64,000 nt of DNA from Gremmenia infestans. Its lineage: Eukaryota; Ascomycota; Leotiomycetes; Helotiales; Hamatocanthoscyphaceae. The stretch is taken from positions 4,030,001-4,094,000 of the forward strand of contig JAFEVB010000002.1 in the NCBI GenBank assembly GCA_032629725.1, given 5' to 3'. Positions 20,571 through 31,794 of this stretch are shown here, piece after piece. A model generated the notes under the pieces. That model saw only the letters and a program-made list of their open reading frames with translations. It ran no database searches and had not been told where the DNA came from. The stretch's first letter is position 1, and every line of letters begins with the position of its first letter. A program made the translations under genes and the position numbers.

Positions 20571-22185
20571 GGAAGTGGGTGGTGGGTTTTATTTTTATAC
20601 TTAACAAGTGGCCTTGCGTTGCTTTGCTCGATGGGATGTGGAGTTGAAATTTGATACCCCTGGTTACGCGATGCGATGGGATGCGATGCACGGGATCTCG
20701 TGACATACACGTGTTTTATATCACGTGCGATAGCTTACGCCGCATCGTCACTGGAAATTCTAAAAGCTGGACGGACGATCGATCCCCACCCACGGTCTCG
20801 ATCGCGGTCTTTTCGTGAAGGAATGAAGTCATCGATATTATTGAAATTCCGTGCTGAAAGTGAAACGTGTCTTTGTTTATCTGGTGAAGTGAAGAGGAGA
20901 GAGACTGAGGAAGAGAAGAACAGATGGAGCTGGTGGAGAGGGAGGAGATGTGAGGTAAGAAAGGGAAATGTGATGTGAGGTGATTGAATTGATTTGATCG
21001 TCGCAGGGATGGATATAGTACGTCAGAGAAGCATGGGAATCGCGAAATGCCATCATGGGAAATATGAAAACATCCAAGAACGACCTTTTGGTGAGGTGGT
21101 AAACAGGAGCGAGCTTTCTCCATTCCATGTCTATACCAAGGCGAAAGTTATAATAATTCGATCTATTGTATTACTAGCTGGACTAGATATTATGGGGGTT
21201 GTGGAAATTGATGCTATACTCCATTCATGCATTGCAGGGGCTGTATGGGGAATTAAACTGGTACCTGTTTCGCTTGGGGAGGGTCCCGGGGAAGAGGAGC
21301 TGTCGACGGGAGGTGAGATCAAGATTCCATAGTGCAGATTAAGCCGCTGCCACCACATAACGGGGGAGTATTTGATGCAAATGCATGGCACGTGGAATAG
21401 CATTATGTCATGGATATTCATTTCTCTTCTACAAAGTACCTTGTTGAGCTGGGCTGGATTCTTTCACGTTCCTGATGCGATGCCGATGCGACGCGATGGG
21501 GAAATTTGAACATCTGCGGATAATGACGTAGCCGGTAGTTTCATTTCATTTCAACAATAACACAATCCAACCAAACGATGTGGTTGGTGTTGAATGCCAC
21601 CTGCGGGCACTGAGACTGGACTGGATGCTCTGTCTGCCGCGCGCGACTATTTGTTGCAATTAATCAAGGAACGCGTACAGTAGGTGACCATGCTATATAC
21701 ATTCTAGTTTCTACCCAGGTGGTGTTAGTTCTAGCTGTTCTTCTACTACATTCGTACAGAGTAGTGGTCATCTCAATCGCCCCTTCCCTCTTCCCCTTCC
21801 CCTTCCCTGCCTGCCCTTCCCTGCCTGCCCTCCAGACCTAGACCCAGACCTAGACAGGACAAGACAGACAGCAACCTTGGCAGATGCAGTAGATCCAACC
21901 ACCACACCAGACAGACAAACACAACAAAAACTCTCTCGTACCCCCCTCCGCTTCCCGCCCTTCTCCATACCAACTTACACACACCCACCACTCGCGTCCT
22001 TTGCTTGCTTCCACACAAATTCACTCTTCAGATATTGACTACGTCATACTTCTTTCTCCTTGTTACACACGAGCTGCCACAATAATAACAATCTCCCTTC
22101 TCCCTTCCCTTTTCCTTTCCTTCCCACCCCATCCCTTCTCTCTTCTTTTTGATACCCAATCCATCGACACCGACCTACCATCACT
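20571..22185. other. Long intergenic region with GATGCG repeats and pyrimidine-rich leader
   Basis: 1615 bp with no convincing gene. It contains GCGATGCGATGGGATGCGATGC at 20668-20689 and a related GATGCGATGCCGATGCGACGCGATGGG-type stretch at about 21474-21500. There are two CACGTG sites (20708, 20722). A strongly C/T-rich stretch from about 21770 to 22180 is probably the promoter and 5' leader of the highly structured HAM1-like gene. Confidence 0.5.
21781..21860 (+). repeat. Pyrimidine-rich short direct repeats
   Basis: CCTTCCC/CTTCCCCTTCCC runs, a duplicated CCCTTCCCTGCCTG unit and a duplicated CCAGACCTAGAC unit. It lies in the presumed leader of the HAM1-like gene; CT-rich tracts are common in strong fungal promoters. 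Confidence 0.6.
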
Positions 22186-25100
22186 ATGTCTACCCAAGTC
22201 AACAGACCAACCGACTTGAAGCAAAAGGATGCTGATGTCAATCGCAAGCTTCAATTCTATGGAATTGCGTCTGGTAAGTTTGCTTGCTTTACTTGCCTCC
22301 AAACAATACTAACAACCTCACCCAGCATTCCAAGCTGGCAAAGTCCCATCCAACGAGCAAATCGACATCGCATTAAACAGTTTTCTGGCCTCCAAAGCTC
22401 TCTCACACCCATCTCCTGCGCTCTCCACTGAAGGAAAAGCTCTCGTCGCCGACGTCCGCGATGTCGTCTCGCAGGCCAAATACCTGTTGTTGACCAAGAA
22501 CGAAGGCAACTTGTTGCAGGACTTCATCTGGCAGAGCCAGAAGATCGATGGTAGTAATGCAAAGCTGCCGGGTGCGCCTGTTGGTGCTGACCAGGCCAAG
22601 CAGCATGGCAATGAGGCCTTGGAGGGCTTGAGGACGCTTGGGACGCTTATCATCACCAATGGCCAGTTCCGAAAGCTTTGTAAGTTTTGCGACCATCTTG
22701 GACTTTGAGCGCGTTCTGACTTGTACTTAGTGAATGATGCTACTATCTTGATCCGCGATATTGCTGGGGATGCTGCCCAGAAGGCTGCCAACAATGTGAA
22801 CCCTAGTGAGGATCAATTGTCGCAAATCGACAGACCAGCTGATGACAACGTCTGGCATGATAAGCCTGATATTTCCACCGGAAGCCTAAAGAACCAGATC
22901 AAGTCTGCAGTCCCTGTCGGCAAGAAGGATTTGTGAGCTTACCACATTCTAATTGGACAATTCATACTGACGCGTAACAGGCAAGACGCTGCTGGCGATG
23001 CTAGCCAAAGTGCTCACCCAAGTGGCTCCAGAGACCCTGCAGATGTCGCTAGTACGGCTGGTCAGCAATCATCATATGACGCCAAATCAGGTGCTCAAGC
23101 TGGGGCTTTCTCCGGCGCATCTACACTTAAGGACCGTGCCAACCAGAACATCTCCGATGAAGACAAACAGAAGGTCAAGGATAAGTCTGCCGAGCAAAAG
23201 GAGCGTACTAGGAATTATCTCTCCAGCAAGATGCCTAAAGAGCGTCGCGAGCAGACCATCTGGCGTCTTAAGAAACTCGTTGTCGAGATCCAAGGTCACC
23301 CGGATTGTAAGTGAGGAATTCTACCAATTAAGTACACGTGCTAATCCCATATAGACCAGCAAGCAATCAACACCCTTCTTAACCTGGCAGAGCAATACGC
23401 AGGTCATGCCAACACAATTGGCACACACTCGACTGGAACAATCAAAGGTGCTCACACCGACGACTCGCTTCAGCGTGCTGAAGCCGATTTGAAGGTATTT
23501 CCACAATTTGTACATGAAAGCAAGCCCATGCTGACTAGTCGCCAGACACTCATCGAGAGATTCGCTAATGGCACTTCTACCAATGATCTTTTCGAGGCTA
23601 TCAACAATATCTACCGCGTAAGTTGCTTTGAAAGGAGATATCCCAGCAAATTCAAGCAATACTGACATCTGCATAGGACGCCGACAAGGACCCAGAATTG
23701 AAGAACTGGTTCAAGAGTATGGACAAGTACATCAGAAAGGTTTTGAAGCAGCAGGGTTACATCATGGAAGACTCCGCTACCGAAGAGTGGAATGCGCTCT
23801 ATGACCGTGGAAACTTCCTCCTCCGGGACCGTTACCGCAACCACACAGACCGCATTGTCGACGAGACTAAGTTTCTTGCAGATCAATTTGAGAGGGATAC
23901 TCAAAATCAAAAGTTCGGCGTCTCTGTGCAAAAGTTGTTCACCGATCTCGGCAATGATGAAAATGGAAAGCCCACTTTCAAACCTCACTTGTTGAAGGAT
24001 CTCACCGAGGTCATCCTTCCTGCTGCCTTTGAGAGCATTCAATATGTACCCATCCCTAGAATGGAGTACAGTGATCCTCAATTTGATGCTGTCATTGAGA
24101 ACTTGGTCATCGAGAGTGACAACCTCATGCCAAACATCTTTGAATTCGCAACTGGTAAGCAGCTACTATGTTTGATATTCTGAACTTCACTAATTCGAAA
24201 ACAGACAACTATTTCCGCTACGGTCGTAAGAAGATCGCTAACAAGAACCACAACGCAATCACCTTGTCTGTGTCTGGCATTCAGATGGATCTAAGAGACG
24301 TTGCATACTACATCAAGAGAAAGCAAGGCAGCCCCAAGTTGACCGACCAAGGTGTCGCAGACATCTTCCTTGGTGGTTCTGGATTCAGCTTCAAGATCAA
24401 GGCTTCGACTGCCGAGAAGTCTGACAAGCAAAACTTCTTCAAGATCGATAAAGTTGATGTTGATGTTAAGAACTTCAACATCAAGCTCAAGAAGTCCAAG
24501 TACAAGCTCATCTTCGGCTTGTTCAAACCTCTTATGTTGAAGTTTATGCGTCCCGCTCTTCAAAAGGTTATCGAGAAGGTTATCAAGGACAAAGCACATG
24601 AGCTTGATGGCATCCTTTACAAGGTCAAGATCGAGGCAGACCGCGCTTTAGAACAGGTTAGTATGTCCGTAAGTCCATGAAAGTTCCAAAGCTGACGAAA
24701 CATGTAGGCCAAGAATAACCCCGAGGAAGCCCAGAATATCTACCAAAGATATGTCAACGCAGCCCAGAAGCAGTTTATGCAAGGCAAACAGAAGACCGAA
24801 GAAGTCGCATCGAACACTAAGGTCAATGTGGCTATGACCCAACATGACTCCATCTTCCCCAACATCAAGTTGCCAGGCGGAATTTCCTCCAAGGCTACTG
24901 AATGGAAGGAGATGGGCTTGAGGGGCTCCACCTGGGAGTCACCCGTCTTCAAGATCGGCTCCGCATCTACCACAAATGACATTCCCCATGCTCCTCAGGT
25001 CCACAGAAAGGAGCATGCCGTGACTGAGGGCGGTGTCCGTGGACCCCAAAACGTTGGTAACACCAGTGGTATTACTACCGGTGGCTCCAGTGGTCCTGCT

Positions 25101-25355
25101 TCTGGTACTACTGGTATCTCTAGTGGCACTACTTCTGATACTACCGGAGTTTCCAGCGCTTATAGTTCTGGTACTGCCGGTACCTCCAACGGCAATGGCC
25201 ACGCCTTCAGTAACCAGGTCGATCAAGCTTTCGGTGCAGAGAGAACCCCAGCTGGTCTTCACGAAAAAGGAACCAACGGTTATTCCAATGGCAAGAACGC
25301 GACCACCGGTACCACCCTCGGTGCTAACAACCCTGTCATCATGGGCTCTGTCTAA
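22186..25355 (+). CDS. HAM1-like protein (HAM1 N-terminal and C-terminal domains)
   Basis: Nine exons: 22186-22273, 22326-22679, 22731-22932, 22981-23306, 23355-23494, 23546-23617, 23677-24154, 24205-24656, 24708-25355, giving 919 aa. The family (DUF5923/HAM1_N followed by DUF4449/HAM1_C) is fungal and has been compared with BPI-fold lipid-binding proteins; its role is not settled. The N-terminal half is helical and begins with the conserved KQKDADVNRKLQFYGI and GKVPSNEQIDIAL. The middle includes the MPKERREQTIWRLKKLVVEIQ segment. The C-terminal domain contains ADIFLGGSGFSFKIK, FFKIDKVDVDVKNF and a Lys-rich beta stretch. The last ~110 residues are a Gly/Ser/Thr-rich disordered tail with SGTTGxSSG repeats. 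Nine junctions all keep frame. Confidence 0.9.
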
Positions 25356-26538
25356 ATGTCTTGACCCACCTTCCCAACAGTCTTTACTCCATCTTGCATT
25401 TCGGAATCGTTTGACTTTGATGATACCATGACGCGGATATTATATCACGGTGAATACACGATAATACAGGATCAGTTGTAATGGGGGGAAGAAGGTTTCT
25501 TTTGTCGGTTGCGTGCTTTTTGCCTTGCGAGTACCCTGTGCCATTAGTCTTTTGATTATCAAAATTGGTGATGAGGAGTGGAAGAGGGATGATAACATTC
25601 GTACTAGACGAACAATGAAGTTTTCTTAAATTGTCTGTACATAGATAGCAGCGTTAGTAATAAAAGCCAATAGCTTTAGCGAACAGATGTCATGTTCACC
25701 AGTGTCCTGATCTGAAGTATACCATGCATTTATATTCCATTAGTCTTTATCTTACTTGAAAAACTTGAAAGTACCTCAGGGCACGACCTCTTTAATGGAC
25801 TCCTCTAGCTTTTATTCAGATGCGTGAGTATACTCTCTTGCTATTGGTATCATAGGGGTGATCACTTCCTACTCTGCTATAGCATATTGGTGAGTAGACT
25901 CTGGTTTTAGTAGGTTGTATTGTGATGTAATGTCTAAGACTAAGTGTGGAAAGCAGAACGAAAAGGTGATGCCTCTGCGTTGCTTAGTCATCTACACTAA
26001 GATCACGTGACCACAAATGCCACATCCCGACACTTACAGCGTATATTTTATTGACAGTCCATTATACGGAAGGCGGTCAAATACTATAGCAATCGAAACT
26101 GGCTTAGGAACGCTATTAAGCAGTTTATATTTCCCAAATCAGTCGTTCGCCGCACTAGCGTAGAGCTGAGAGGCATGCCGTCAATCCCAGGCAACACGTG
26201 CCGAAAATCCACGTGATAAGTATAATATATACTAAAACAGCAGCATATCTAGGCCAAATCTCTTATATATTTTCAAATCCTCTATTAGAGCTCTAGTCTG
26301 AGGAGAAATAGAAAGTTACCTAGGGTATAATCAGCTGTTAAGAGTTATAAAGCAGTGAGATTAGGCTAACTAGAAAGAAGTGAGGTTATTGGCTAAAAAC
26401 TACGTAAATACCTATTAAATGAGGGAGTGATTTATAAGATAACCTACTTTATAAATCTAACTATGACAGGTATCTAACACGAATCTCATTTTCCTATCAA
26501 TAGTTTATAGCAATAAATCTTCATAATCTATCTATAAG
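25356..26538. other. Intergenic, AT-rich towards the right
   Basis: No gene. From about 26220 to 26530 the DNA is conspicuously TA-rich (TATATA, TTATAAAT, TAAGAT), unlike the coding neighbours, and directly abuts the GST pseudogene. It could be a mutated repeat remnant; I see no terminal repeats or reading frame. CACGTG sites occur at 26004, 26195 and 26210. Confidence 0.4.
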
Positions 26539-27777
26539 ATGGCATCAAACACAGCACCTAAGCTCCCCAGCTCTTTCATCCCCCCACCATCGCACTTCCA
26601 AGGCATGATCAGCTCGGATCCCGCATCAGAACCTCGCAGAGAAAAATAGATACGGATATTTGTTTGCTTGTTTGTTTACAGAAACCTACCTGCGCATTTC
26701 AAAAAGAGCCGACGTTCCTATTGTCATAACCGTACGGAGCAGCTTACTTTCACATACATATTAACAAATCCTCATACCTAGGCCCTCTACCTACAGCTCT
26801 GTTGCCCCTGAGCCTATCGCACCAACATCATCTACCAGCTCAAGCACCTCACACCCATCGTCGCGCTGAGCACGGTATCCATCCACCGCGACTCCTCGGG
26901 CAGCTGGACGTTCGACGGCAGCAGCACCTCTGACGCGCGGGACCCCGTGTCCGGCTTCGCGGACCTCAGAGAGATGTACGACGCGGCCGAAGTGGGCTAC
27001 AGCGGCAGCTGCTCGGTCCCAGCTCTCTGGGACCGCAAGACGAAGACCGTAGTCAGTAACAACAGCGTGGGCATCATGCGCATGCTGTCTCCGGCCTTTG
27101 ACGCGTTCCTGGACCCGGGACTACGCGCGGTGGGGAAGCCGGGCGGCGGAGATTGATGAGTTGGGGGCGAGGATTGAAGCGGCTGTTAATTGGGGCACGA
27201 TAAATGCGGCATGGCGGCTTCGCAGGCCGATTACGATGAGTGCATGAAGCGGTTGTTTGGGATGTGGGGGGAGCTGGAGGGGCGTTTAGGTGAGAGTAAG
27301 TTTTTATTCGGAGATCATATAACCGAAACTGATATCAGGTAAGAATCGATATCTGTCTTTCTGTGATTCCCATTGATTCATTCATAAATAACTAATAGGA
27401 TAGATTGGCTAATACCTAGTATTACTACAGACTCTTCACTACCGCCGTCCGCTTCGACATGGCGTATTATACCATTTTCATGTGTTACTGGAAGATGATC
27501 CGCTCCGATTATCCCAATCTGCACCGCTGGTTAAGAGCGCTGTACTATGAAGTTGACGACGAAGCCAAGGGGGCTTTCAAGAGCACGACGCACTTTGAAA
27601 TCGTAAGTTATATTATACCTGTCTGATTCTCGTGGTTTTATTTTGGAGCTGCGCCAATTGGCCATGGGTAATTAACGTAACCTCTTATAGTTCATGGAGG
27701 GGTATGCGCGTTCAGCGATGAGGATGACGCTTGTTCCTTGGGGACCTGCTGTTCCAATTATGCCACTGGACGCATGA
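26539..27777 (+). pseudogene. Broken xi-class glutathione S-transferase (ECM4/GTO-like) gene
   Basis: Reads like an S-glutathionyl-hydroquinone reductase: MASNTAPKLPSSFIPPPSHF at the start, a central part with LKHLTPIVALSTVSIHRDSSGSW and YSGSCSVPALWDRKTKTVVSNNS, and a helical C-terminus with CMKRLFGMWGELEGRLGESKFLFGDHITETDIR. After introns at 27339-27430 and 27603-27690 it reads LHRWLRALY and ends WGPAVPIMPLDA. Defects: a frameshift near 26630, loss of the RYVLYV-type strand, and TGA at 26809-26811 where the catalytic CPWA motif should have Trp. Two further frame changes lie near 27152 and 27210. An intact xi-class enzyme has about 320-330 residues in one frame. Family firm, decay clear unless there are assembly errors. 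Confidence 0.8.
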
Positions 27778-29055
27778 AAGGAAGGAAGGAGGGGTATAGG
27801 AATCAAAGAAAAGTATATACAGAACGGACCAGTGAGTATAATGGAAGCATGGCATTGGCATTGGCATGATATTATTACACCTGAGCATATATATTGAGCG
27901 TTTAGTATTGAATTGCAACCTGCAGACTTCCAGGAATCATACGCGCGCCAACCTAAAAGTCATCTAGGATTTTGCGCTCAACGTACATGCTACTACTCAT
28001 TCATCATCAGCATCCAGATGCCAACTCGATCATTTGACCAATAAATAGGTAAATCAGGAACCTACCATTTGCAGATGAAACGGCGCATTAATTCTACGCA
28101 TACTCAACACCTGCGTGGTAGCTAGCTCCTGCTCTATCTTCTAGCTATAGCACCCACCTAGTAGAAGCCAATACTTTATGTCTACTCACACCCCTACTGA
28201 AAACCTCCTGCCACTCGTGCACTAGGTGGGCAAATGTTTACCCGCCCCTTTCTTGATCCCCGATCCGACTCGCTTAAATTAGCCGAGCTAAAATGCCAAA
28301 ACAAAAAGGGGGGTAAAAAACACATACCAAAAAGAAATTCAAGCATAACAAATCCATAAAACAAGCAAAAGACGAAGATAGAAACTGCAAAAAAGAATAT
28401 CTGCAAGGGGGTCACTAATTGCCCTTCTCTAGGAAGAATCCTAGGCAGGTATTGAGCCTGCAAGATTAGACGTTCTCTTGTACCCCAATTCGAACTCTTT
28501 GTAGATAACATTGACCAGCCATGATGTTGAATCAGAGGACCTTGATCAATGGCTTATTGGACGAAATGACGCAGCTTTCAGATATCAATGCTAAAGCTAC
28601 CCACAACATTCCTACAAGGATGAGCCCCCAAAGCCACAAGTGACGGGCCTATATTTGGGTGGAACCACAAGTTATACCGCGATGTGAAGTATAGCGAGCA
28701 GTCCGCGCCAAGCAGGCAGTGTATTTGTCAAATAAAGGCTCCTTTTTGGTTTATATACCACTTCTAGAAGCTTGGCGCTACTTAGTACTTGGTCACTCGA
28801 CCATGTCCGCAGTCATGTGTGTGAATAGCATCGCTTAGTCTACATGATGACATTCACATAAAGTTTGCACCGCGGTCAGATGTTCCTACGCGACCGGAAG
28901 GTTTGTTATTCCCTTCCTTTCATGTTCCCAGAATGTCAAGCTGACACCACGGCCAGAAACTTTACGCCAACCCGAGGTTCACTTCTTCCGTCACATTCCA
29001 TAAACAAATATACATACACTCACCGAGTACTCACATTATACTTCACACTATCGCC
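27778..29055. other. Intergenic, no gene seen
   Basis: 1278 bp between the GST pseudogene and the next gene. A hydrophobic frame on the minus strand at 28194-28511 has no family signal and a codon pattern unlike neighbouring genes. Confidence 0.4.
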
Positions 29056-29910
29056 ATGTCTGATAATCTCAAGGTCGGCAAATACAAGAAGTTCTGGATC
29101 CTCGGCTTCGTCATAAAGTTCCACGGCTTTTGTCAGGACACCAAGCATGCCAACCCGGGGGTTGACATTGATCATCCAACCATGGTGCGTCTGTGGTCCC
29201 GCAAGCTTCACGAACTATGGCCAGGATGGCAAACAAAGAAGCCGTTGGAGGAGCGAGAGAGATACCTTGCCATGGCTCTTTTCAGCGCCGCAGTAAATGG
29301 TGGTGACAGCGACAAGTATTTGGCAGAGCCGGCAGAGCAAAATGAGGGTGAAGATGTTGGATCTGATCGCATTCAGGTAAGCAATCCATTCTCCGCTGGT
29401 TACCTATATTGGATTTATGTTTACCAAATTCAGGACGACTTCTTTAACACGAACTCCTTCGATATCGAATTCGCTGGCTTGATCGAGTGCGACGATGTTG
29501 ATGTGAACATGCGGCATGAGTCAACTATTATGCCCCAGCTGGCATCCGATTTCCGCGTCGGCGAAGATGACCTTTCGGATTTTGTGCTGTCTGGGGATGA
29601 GGAAGATGCTGTCGCTGTGGCTAGCCAGAAGTTCGAGGCGGAGAAGACGATGCCGATGGATGAACCCGAAGAGGAGGCGCAGAGACAGGAGATGTTGGAC
29701 TTGTTCAAGAGAGTCGAGAAGGCTGAGGAAGCTCTCTCTTCCGGGCTTGCTGCCTTAGGTTTAGCTGCCATGGATCTCGTTTCTTCCGAGGTACGCGGGA
29801 AGGATAAGGGTACGAAGAGAAGTGCCGATGACATGGGAGTCGATTCAGGACTTGAAGGGGAGACTGTAGTGAGACGCACGAGGAAAGTCAAGAAGTCCAA
29901 AAAGCATTAG
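29056..29910 (+). CDS. Uncharacterised fungal protein
   Basis: Two exons, 29056-29376 and 29434-29910, giving 265 aa. The intron (57 nt, GTAAGC..TCAG) is a multiple of three and open, so the gene can be mistaken for an intronless 284-aa frame. The retained version would insert an oddly aromatic segment between RIQ and DDFF. The N-terminal part (KKFWILGFVIKFHGF, WSRKLHELWPGW) looks folded. The second half is acidic with a short coiled coil (LDLFKRVEKAEEAL) and a basic, nuclear-localisation-like end (RRTRKVKKSKKH). I do not recognise the family, and there is no evidence for a function beyond a probable nuclear location. Confidence 0.6.
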   Translation: MSDNLKVGKYKKFWILGFVIKFHGFCQDTKHANPGVDIDHPTMVRLWSRKLHELWPGWQTKKPLEERERYLAMALFSAAVNGGDSDKYLAEPAEQNEGEDVGSDRIQVSNPFSAGYLYWIYVYQIQDDFFNTNSFDIEFAGLIECDDVDVNMRHESTIMPQLASDFRVGEDDLSDFVLSGDEEDAVAVASQKFEAEKTMPMDEPEEEAQRQEMLDLFKRVEKAEEALSSGLAALGLAAMDLVSSEVRGKDKGTKRSADDMGVDSGLEGETVVRRTRKVKKSKKH

Positions 29911-30230
29911 AGGAGAGCAGGGAGACTTCATGTACGCGAAGTGCGAAGTTGGGCTGTTCAAAAGTGAAGCAGGGTGGGCTACTGAGATTGTATAATGCCT
30001 CCAACGTTGGGTGAGACAGATAGTCCAGATAGCTTAAGTGCCACCTTGGTTGAACAACGCTAGCTCCTAGAACAGGCCTCTTACTACTGCAATAATGCGG
30101 ACATTGATGGATTTAGGAAGCCACGGCTGCAGTGAATGTACGGAGTCAAAAACGGAAGGTGCGATCAAAACGTTACTCTGCCCCATCTCTACAACTTCAA
30201 CTCCCATCCACAGCGAGAACATTCCATAAA
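29911..30230. other. Short intergenic, no gene seen
   Basis: 320 bp spacer between two same-strand genes; nothing recognised. Confidence 0.4.
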
Positions 30231-31794
30231 ATGCATCTCAGCCTTGCTAAGCCCAACGCACGAATCTTCAAGATGGGTCGTTCCAGTCGCCCTGCAGACC
30301 CTTCAGGCCCATCAGCAGACATCTTAACCTCCACCGAAAATGCACCAATTCACCCCATCAAACATGATAGCGACGCTTCAACGAAAGACGAACCGTCTCC
30401 CAAGTCAGCACCGAAACCCGAGACTCCCTGGAGCATAGTATTCCGTGCGAGCTACAAGCAATTCTGCGACAATATAATTCCTCCGCCTACAATGCTTGTT
30501 CGGACCGAGAGGGATTGGGAACTTCTAGGGACAGCATTGGAGAATTTTTATGGGAAGGAGAAGGGGCAGGGGTTTTTGGAAGATATACGGGAGAAGGAGA
30601 AGGACGAGGTGCAGGGCTTGCTGGACAAAATAAGAGAGGAAGAGATGCAGAAGGCGAAGGCATATTCGGAGGATGTGCAAGAGACGGCGGCGCAAATGGC
30701 GCAGAGATTGGTGGAGGATATGCAACAAAATAAGAAGCAGCAGGATCAGGAACTGCTGGAAGCTATGGATAAGGCGAAGGAATATTTGAAGGATGTGCGA
30801 GAGGTGCAGGCGCAGACGGCGCAGCAATTGCTGGACGAGATGGGGGAGAAAGAGATGAAGAAGCCGAAGGGATATCTCAAGGATATGCGAGAGAAGGAGG
30901 CACAGAAGGCACAGAGATTGCCGGAGGATATGCAGGATCAGGCGCAGGGATTGCTGAAGAGTATGCGGGAGAGACAGAAGGAGAAGGAGACGCAGAAGGC
31001 GCAGAAATTGCCGGAGAGTTTGCAGGATCAGGCGCAGAGTTTGCTGAAGAGTATGTATACTCTGGGGGCAGCGCTGGCTGGTATCAAAATAAGTGAAGAC
31101 TCGCAGGCAGACGGGCGAGGGGAACGAGAGGAAGAAAGGATAGTTGAGATTGAAGAGGCCATTGAGGTAGAGAAATCGACTGAGATCCTGGACGCAGTCA
31201 AGACCGAGAAATTGGAGGACCTGACTAAGACAAAAGGGTAAGTTGCATTGAGATATGGAGGAACTAGCTAACAATTTCTGTAGAGAGCCAATTGCAGTCT
31301 ACATGCCGCCCGACGAACCAATGTTCAAAGCATTACGGAATCGACGGCACTTGGGTTGGAGAACTCCCGATGCCCTGGAAGTCGAGTTTTACATATATCA
31401 TTACACGCTTATAAGATTAGGCGTGCAAGTTAGCCTCCAAAGCAAAATATTCGAAGAATCTTTTTGTTCAACGGCACAGAGAAAGGCGCCCCTGGAAAGG
31501 ATTACAAAGAACAGAAACCCCGCCAACAACACTATTCGGTGGAGGAGGAAGGCAACGGCAAGGGTAGCCCGGATGAAGATTGTAACGGTACGTAGGATGG
31601 TTCAGATGGCCGAGAAAAGGAAACGAAGAAACGGGAGAGATGCTGACGATACCGGGCTTAATTATAGTGAGTCTGCTGGACATCAGCCACCGAAGAAGCG
31701 CAGGATTGTGATCAAAAACCAGGTTGGGAAAGAAACGGATGCAGAACCACCCAAAACGAGGTCGGAAAGCTCAAAGCAAGAACAACGCAAGTAG
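30231..31794 (+). CDS. Uncharacterised coiled-coil repeat protein
   Basis: Two exons, 30231-31237 and 31284-31794, giving 505 aa. After a Pro/Ser-rich N-terminus and a short conserved-looking PWSIVFRASYKQFCDNIIPPP stretch (about residues 75-95), residues ~115-280 are a highly charged helical region. It is built from imperfect repeats around EKEKDE..GLLDKIRE, DMREKEAQKAQRLPEDMQ and DQAQGLLKSM, a pattern of amphipathic helices resembling apolipoprotein- or LEA-like proteins. The second exon encodes a different, basic C-terminus with KKRRIVIK. The splice (GGGTAAGT..TGTAG) joins in frame. Start chosen at 30231; Met at 30273 is an alternative. Not a known family to me; it may be lineage-restricted. 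Confidence 0.55.

Noticed and set aside
26220..26530. AT-rich block as a RIP-mutated transposon
   Set aside because: No inverted ends, target duplication or residual transposase frame could be seen; composition alone is not enough.
28194..28511. Minus-strand hydrophobic frame of 105 codons
   Set aside because: No family motif, no splice context, and no homologue pattern that I recognise; likely chance.
29377..29433. Retention of the 57-nt open segment as coding in the uncharacterised gene at 29056
   Set aside because: It has GTAAGC and TCAG borders and an unusually aromatic translation; intron is the better reading, although both keep the frame.
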